Of a DNA stretch of 49,008 nt, positions 45,773 through 49,008 are shown in pieces. Within the stretch, counting starts at the first letter, position 1. The number at the start of each line of letters is the position of its first letter. The stretch is from Pseudomonadota bacterium (GTDB taxonomy: Bacteria > Desulfobacterota > Desulfobulbia > Desulfobulbales > SURF-16): contig JAHJKA010000090.1 in assembly GCA_018822545.1 (NCBI GenBank), forward strand, positions 1 through 49,008, given 5' to 3'. The translations under genes and the position numbers were made by a program. The notes beneath the pieces are model-generated. The model was not told the origin of the DNA. It made no database searches and saw nothing but the letters and a program-made list of their open reading frames with translations.

Positions 45773-46636
45773 ATGACTGACACGCATTTTCTCATTACGG
45801 TTGGTGATACCCGCAGTACGGATGGGATAGCTTTCATCACTTCCTTTTTTGAGATCAGAGAAGATATGAGGGTCACCTTGCTCTTAGTGGTGCCTGGTTC
45901 ATCGTCAGCAGAACCTTGTCTGGGCGAAGAGTGGCTTGCCCCTGATGAAAAGGGCGCGATTGTGATCTCAAGTCAGCAGGAGAAGATATTGGAAGCAAGC
46001 CGACGGTCGCTCTGCCAATCCGGGATACGCAGAGAGCATATAGATACAAAGATTATGGCCAAGGTGGACTCAACGGGCATGGCCATTATTCGTGAAGGTC
46101 ACCACGGTAACTATGATGCTGTGGTGCTCGGCAGCCGCGGACTCTCAGGGCTTGAAAAATTTCTTGATGGCAGTGTCTGTGATGAGATGCTGGCCCAGGT
46201 TTTTGATTTTCCGCTGTGGGTTTGCCGCAATCCAGAGGTAGGAAGAAAGAACGTTCTGTTATGCCTTGATGGTTCAGACACTGCCATTCGGGTTGCCGAT
46301 CATGTGGGGTATATGCTCGCCAACCAAGAGGAGCACAGCATCACTTTGTTTCATGTAGAACAGGGGCAGACAATTGATATCAGCGATGTTTTTGGTGAGG
46401 CCCGCGAACGGCTTGTTGATAATGGCGTGGCGGAAGAAAGAATTTTCACCAAGACAGTGAAGGCGCTGCGGGTGGGTCACGCCATCCAACGGGAAGCGGA
46501 AGAACATAAGTATGCCGTGGTGGCGCTTGGTCTTCTGGGCAGGCAACACGAAGGGATCAAGGGCTGGTTTATGGGGACAAAGAGCACGGAATTGTTAAAA
46601 CAATTAGACAAGGCGGTGCTCTGGGGCTGCCGGTAA
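45773..46636 (+). CDS. tandem-domain universal stress protein
   Basis: 287 residues forming two UspA-like halves. The first ends with YDAVVLGSRGLSGLEKFLDGSVCDEML; the second begins KNVLLCLDGSDTAI and ends with YAVVALGLLGRQHEGIKGWFMGTKSTELL. The G-x2-G-x9-G(S/T) pattern for ATP binding is recognisable in the first half and degraded in the second. The frame is open 14 codons earlier, but AGGAG precedes the ATG at 45773 by 8 nt. UspA proteins are induced by starvation and stress. The 235 bp before it hold no supported gene. Confidence 0.85.
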   Translation: MTDTHFLITVGDTRSTDGIAFITSFFEIREDMRVTLLLVVPGSSSAEPCLGEEWLAPDEKGAIVISSQQEKILEASRRSLCQSGIRREHIDTKIMAKVDSTGMAIIREGHHGNYDAVVLGSRGLSGLEKFLDGSVCDEMLAQVFDFPLWVCRNPEVGRKNVLLCLDGSDTAIRVADHVGYMLANQEEHSITLFHVEQGQTIDISDVFGEARERLVDNGVAEERIFTKTVKALRVGHAIQREAEEHKYAVVALGLLGRQHEGIKGWFMGTKSTELLKQLDKAVLWGCR

Positions 46637-46668
46637 AAAATATACTTTAGGAAAGGACATTGAATCGT

Positions 46669-46809
46669 ATGGAAGTGTTGACGGAAATTTGGGGCCAGTT
46701 GAGTCATATCAATAAGTCTCTGGTAGTCCTAGTGGGGGGGGGGTGCCGCTCATTGATCGGCAAGAAATTGCAGAAAGTGGCGGCTGGAAAGTGTGTGGCA
46801 CGGGGTTGA
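46669..46809 (+). CDS. short ORF with a G10 tract, unknown
   Basis: A 46-residue frame (starts MEVLTEIWGQLSHINKSL) with AGGA about 11 nt upstream. It contains ten consecutive G at 46734-46743, read as Gly-Gly-Gly. Adding one G would instead continue to a different end (VPLIDRQEIAESGG and on to a TAA near 46830), while removing one stops soon after. The frame may be real and subject to slippage, contain a sequencing error at the homopolymer, or be chance. I recognise no family. Confidence 0.35.
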   Translation: MEVLTEIWGQLSHINKSLVVLVGGGCRSLIGKKLQKVAAGKCVARG

Positions 46810-46898
46810 AATATATCTTCAGTAACTAATAAGGATAATTGAAAAATCTGATTAATTCTGTTTGCTGTATAAAAATCGTTTAAAGGAGATCAGGCGCC

Positions 46899-47255
46899 AT
46901 GAAGAATGCCCTCAAAGGAGTTCTGCTGTCAGCTCTGGTGTTGCCGGGGCTGGGACAGTTTGTATTGAAACGGAGATTGCGTGGCACCCTGGTGATGCTG
47001 GCCTTTTTAGCGCTTTTGGGGATCATGACGATCCAGGCCATCAACAAGGCCTTGGCCATCGTGGGAAATATGACGATCGAGGCGGGGCAGGTTGATGTCA
47101 ACGGCATTACGGACGCGGTTCGGCAGGCCACCACCGGTTCCGATACCCTGCTGAGTGTCCTGGTGCTTGTCGGTTGGCTGGTTGTGTCGGTTGACGCCTA
47201 TCTGCTGGGTAAAAAACTGGACCACCAGGAGCAAGAGCCCACCAAGGTCGTTTAG
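46899..47255 (+). CDS. small membrane protein, DUF6677-like
   Basis: 118 residues. SALVLPGLGQFVLKRRLRG near residue 11 is typical of small bacterial membrane proteins of unknown role. Hydrophobic helices are at about 28-48 and 84-104, plus the first segment, and the C-terminus is charged. AAGGAG lies 11 nt before the ATG. It precedes the CorA gene by 121 bp on the same strand and may be co-transcribed with it. Its function is unknown. Confidence 0.75.
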   Translation: MKNALKGVLLSALVLPGLGQFVLKRRLRGTLVMLAFLALLGIMTIQAINKALAIVGNMTIEAGQVDVNGITDAVRQATTGSDTLLSVLVLVGWLVVSVDAYLLGKKLDHQEQEPTKVV

Positions 47256-47376
47256 GTTCTCTCGGGGAAAGGGAGTTGCTGGCGGAGATGCGATTGGTAC
47301 TTTGTGCAACACGAGCGGCCAAGAGTTGCACGGTGACAAAAGAATCTCGCAAAAGACAAAGAGAAGGTGACATGGG

Positions 47377-48441
47377 ATGGCACGTTTTTTTAAAAACAAA
47401 GAGGCCGCAATCGGTCAGGTTCCGGGGGAGTTGGTCTTTATTGGCAAACAAAAAGTTCAGGACGCCACCATCAAGGTCATTGATTATACCAAAGACAGTC
47501 TGACGGAACTGGAATTGCATGACATCAAAGAAGGCATCGTGTTCAAGGAGTCAGAAACGGTCACCTGGGTCAATATCAACGGCCTCCATGATACCGAGGT
47601 GATCCGAGAAATTGGTCAAGGCTTCGGACTTCATGCCTTGTCTCTCGAAGACATTGTCAATACGGGTCAGCGTCCCAAGATGGAGGAGTTCGATGATTAT
47701 TTGTTCTTTGTGATCAAAATGATGCGCTATGACCAGGCCGATGGGAAAATTCATAGCGAGCAATTAAGCATGGTCCTTGGCACCACGTTTCTTCTTACCT
47801 TTCAGGAAAGACCCGGTGATGTCTTTGAGCCGGTGCGAGAACGAATCCGCAAGCATAAAGGCCGGATACGGGGGGTCGGTATTGATTATCTGGCCTATGC
47901 CTTGCTGGATACCATAATCGACAATTATATCTTTATTATTGAACGGCTGGGGGAACAGATCGAGGCCATTGAGGACGAAATTCTTGATAATCCCACCCAG
48001 GAGATTCTCAGTAAAATCAATAATTATAAGAGGGAAATGAACTATCTGCGCAAATCGATCCGGCCGGCGCGGGAGTTCATCCTGCAGCTCAGCAGGATTG
48101 ATTCAAATCTGGTCCAGGAGCAGACCATGCCGTTTCTGAAAGATCTCCTTGATCTTTCAACCCAGGCGGTGGAAGTCATTGATACCTATCGAGAAATGCT
48201 TTCTGATCATCTTAATATCTATAATACCGGGGTCAGCAACCGTTTGAATGAGATCATGAAAGTCCTGACCATTTTTTCGGCGATCTTTATACCTCTTACC
48301 TTTATTGCCGGGATCTACGGCACTAATTTCGAATATCTGCCGGAGCTGCATTTTCGCTACGGGTATTTTGTTTTTTGGGGTGTGATGCTGGTGGTTGCTG
48401 TCACCATGGTACGATTTTTCAAACGCAAAAACTGGTTATAA
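47377..48441 (+). CDS. corA: CorA-family divalent cation transporter with GTN in place of GMN
   Basis: 354 residues: a large cytosolic funnel domain (about 1-285) and two C-terminal membrane helices, the usual CorA layout, ending in a basic tail. Family features include RPKMEEFDDYLFFVIKMM and LTIFSAIFIPLTFIAGIYG. CorA pentamers take up magnesium or cobalt; the loop between the helices normally reads YGMNF and forms the selectivity filter. Here it reads YGTNF, a Met-to-Thr change at a position where most CorA proteins do not vary. Transport of another ion, or export, is possible. AGAAGG precedes the start. Confidence 0.92.
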   Translation: MARFFKNKEAAIGQVPGELVFIGKQKVQDATIKVIDYTKDSLTELELHDIKEGIVFKESETVTWVNINGLHDTEVIREIGQGFGLHALSLEDIVNTGQRPKMEEFDDYLFFVIKMMRYDQADGKIHSEQLSMVLGTTFLLTFQERPGDVFEPVRERIRKHKGRIRGVGIDYLAYALLDTIIDNYIFIIERLGEQIEAIEDEILDNPTQEILSKINNYKREMNYLRKSIRPAREFILQLSRIDSNLVQEQTMPFLKDLLDLSTQAVEVIDTYREMLSDHLNIYNTGVSNRLNEIMKVLTIFSAIFIPLTFIAGIYGTNFEYLPELHFRYGYFVFWGVMLVVAVTMVRFFKRKNWL

Positions 48442-48458
48442 CCTAGGGAGGAATGACG

Positions 48459-48893
48459 ATGCAGCTACCTGTATATGTCACCGTTGAAGAAGTGCAGCGG
48501 GTGTGCCGAGAACTCGGGATCAGCGATTGGAGCAGCAAGCAGGATGACGCTGTTGACCGTGGTGAGGCCGCGATAATTTTAGGTGCGGTTAATCGAGAAA
48601 ATATGGCCGTTCCCCTTGAAGCTTTTGTTGCGGGATTAGTCGTTGAACTTGAGCACGGCACCCGCTTTGCTGATGCCAATGTTACCAATAATCATCCACT
48701 GCTCACCGGCAAAATCGTTTTGGCTCATCTCAAGGAGACCATGGATTATTACGAGAGAATAGAGGTGGCTGAACTGGAAGGCGATCTCCTTAAAGCGATC
48801 CTGGCTGGGAACGTTGGTAAAATTAAAGATAAATACAGAAAAATGATCATCGCCAGGCAGAATCTCGACAGGGTGATCGAAGCACAATTTTAA
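48459..48893 (+). CDS. DUF5661-like protein
   Basis: 144 residues. The part VELEHGTRFADANVTNNHPLLTGKIVLAHLKETMDYYERI matches the conserved core of the DUF5661 family (NVTN-D/H-P, TGKI-LAHL, DYY-R), whose role is unknown. The His and Asp content of the core could suit metal binding, which is a guess. Two ATGs lie six bases apart; GGGAGG is 7 nt before the second (48459), so I start there. It follows corA by 17 bp. Confidence 0.75.
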   Translation: MQLPVYVTVEEVQRVCRELGISDWSSKQDDAVDRGEAAIILGAVNRENMAVPLEAFVAGLVVELEHGTRFADANVTNNHPLLTGKIVLAHLKETMDYYERIEVAELEGDLLKAILAGNVGKIKDKYRKMIIARQNLDRVIEAQF

Positions 48894-48913
48894 TCACCAG
48901 GAGGCTATTAGCT

Positions 48914-49008
48914 ATGCATTCGAAACTTGTTGTGAGTCTGATCCTTGCCGGCCTAGCAGTACTTTTTGTGGTTCAGAATGTGGCGGTAGTGGAAATTAGT
49001 TTCATGTT
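48914..49008 (+). CDS. LapA-domain membrane protein, cut by the window edge
   Basis: Only the first 31 codons are present. The start is a hydrophobic helix followed by LFVVQNVAVVEISF, which matches the N-terminal segment of LapA/DUF1049 proteins that assist lipopolysaccharide assembly at the inner membrane. AGGAGG lies about 10 nt before the ATG. It begins 20 bp after the DUF5661 gene, so probably the same transcript. The rest lies outside the window. Confidence 0.75.
   Translation, partial: MHSKLVVSLILAGLAVLFVVQNVAVVEISFM

Noticed and set aside
46796..46811. TGGCACGGGGTTGAAA, sigma-54-like
   Set aside because: The -12 GC is missing and the TTG is one base too close.
1..49008. CRISPR array, rRNA or tRNA genes
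   Set aside because: No regularly spaced repeats and no tRNA cloverleaf or rRNA signatures were noticed other than the tmRNA.

Overview
The window reads as chromosomal DNA from a Gram-negative, probably sulfur-cycling member of the Desulfobacterota, most likely near Desulfobulbales. This is an inference. It rests on the outer-membrane genes (TamA/TamB, TolC, a BamE-like lipoprotein, LapA), dense PAS/hybrid-kinase and sigma-54 signalling, and a tmRNA tag (ADDYAYAVAA) of the kind I associate with this group. No ribosomal or other strong phylogenetic marker is present. Most genes from 1.3 to 40 kb lie on the minus strand, and most from 41 kb onward on the plus strand.

1-11.4 kb is a signalling island. 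A hybrid kinase that has lost its 5' end lies at the left edge. On the minus strand follow a hybrid kinase with two N-terminal membrane segments, an HD-GYP response regulator, a soluble PAS hybrid kinase whose receiver has Glu at the phosphorylation site, and an NtrC-type regulator. Downstream of the regulator are two copies of the palindrome GTGACC-AAAA-GGTCAC and a good sigma-54 promoter (TGGCATAGAGGTTGCT). These precede an operon of a CheY-like receiver, CheW and a chemoreceptor with two tandem zinc-binding CZB modules in its predicted sensor region. Together they look like a regulator-enhancer-promoter-target circuit.

11.6-12.0 kb is ssrA (tmRNA) with a strong terminator.

12.0-22.2 kb is the most unusual part: seven tightly coupled minus-strand genes. 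In order of transcription they are a class I HMG-CoA reductase, a BtaA-like DUF3419 aminocarboxypropyltransferase, a phytol/dolichol-kinase-like membrane protein, a GNAT-like protein, an OleC-like adenylating enzyme, a UbiA-type prenyltransferase and a rifampicin-phosphotransferase-like dikinase. I know of no characterised pathway with this set. It looks like a biosynthetic operon for an isoprenoid-containing or unusual membrane lipid.

22.2-27.3 kb holds a secreted phospholipase D/cardiolipin-synthase-like protein, a DhnA-type aldolase, a ferritin and a GalT-like enzyme, then a REPIN-like inverted repeat.

27.3-40 kb is envelope machinery: TamA and TamB, a long hairpin repeat, a complete TolC-adaptor-RND efflux operon, and a BamE-like lipoprotein. 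At 40.4-41.0 kb lies an mprF remnant in which part of the flippase domain is joined to the extreme end of the lysyltransferase domain.

41.4-49.0 kb, plus strand, holds a SulP transporter, a YbeL-like zinc-ribbon protein, a cardiolipin synthase, a two-domain universal stress protein, a short ORF with a G10 tract, a small membrane protein, a CorA protein with GTN in place of GMN, a DUF5661 protein and the start of a LapA-like gene cut by the window edge.
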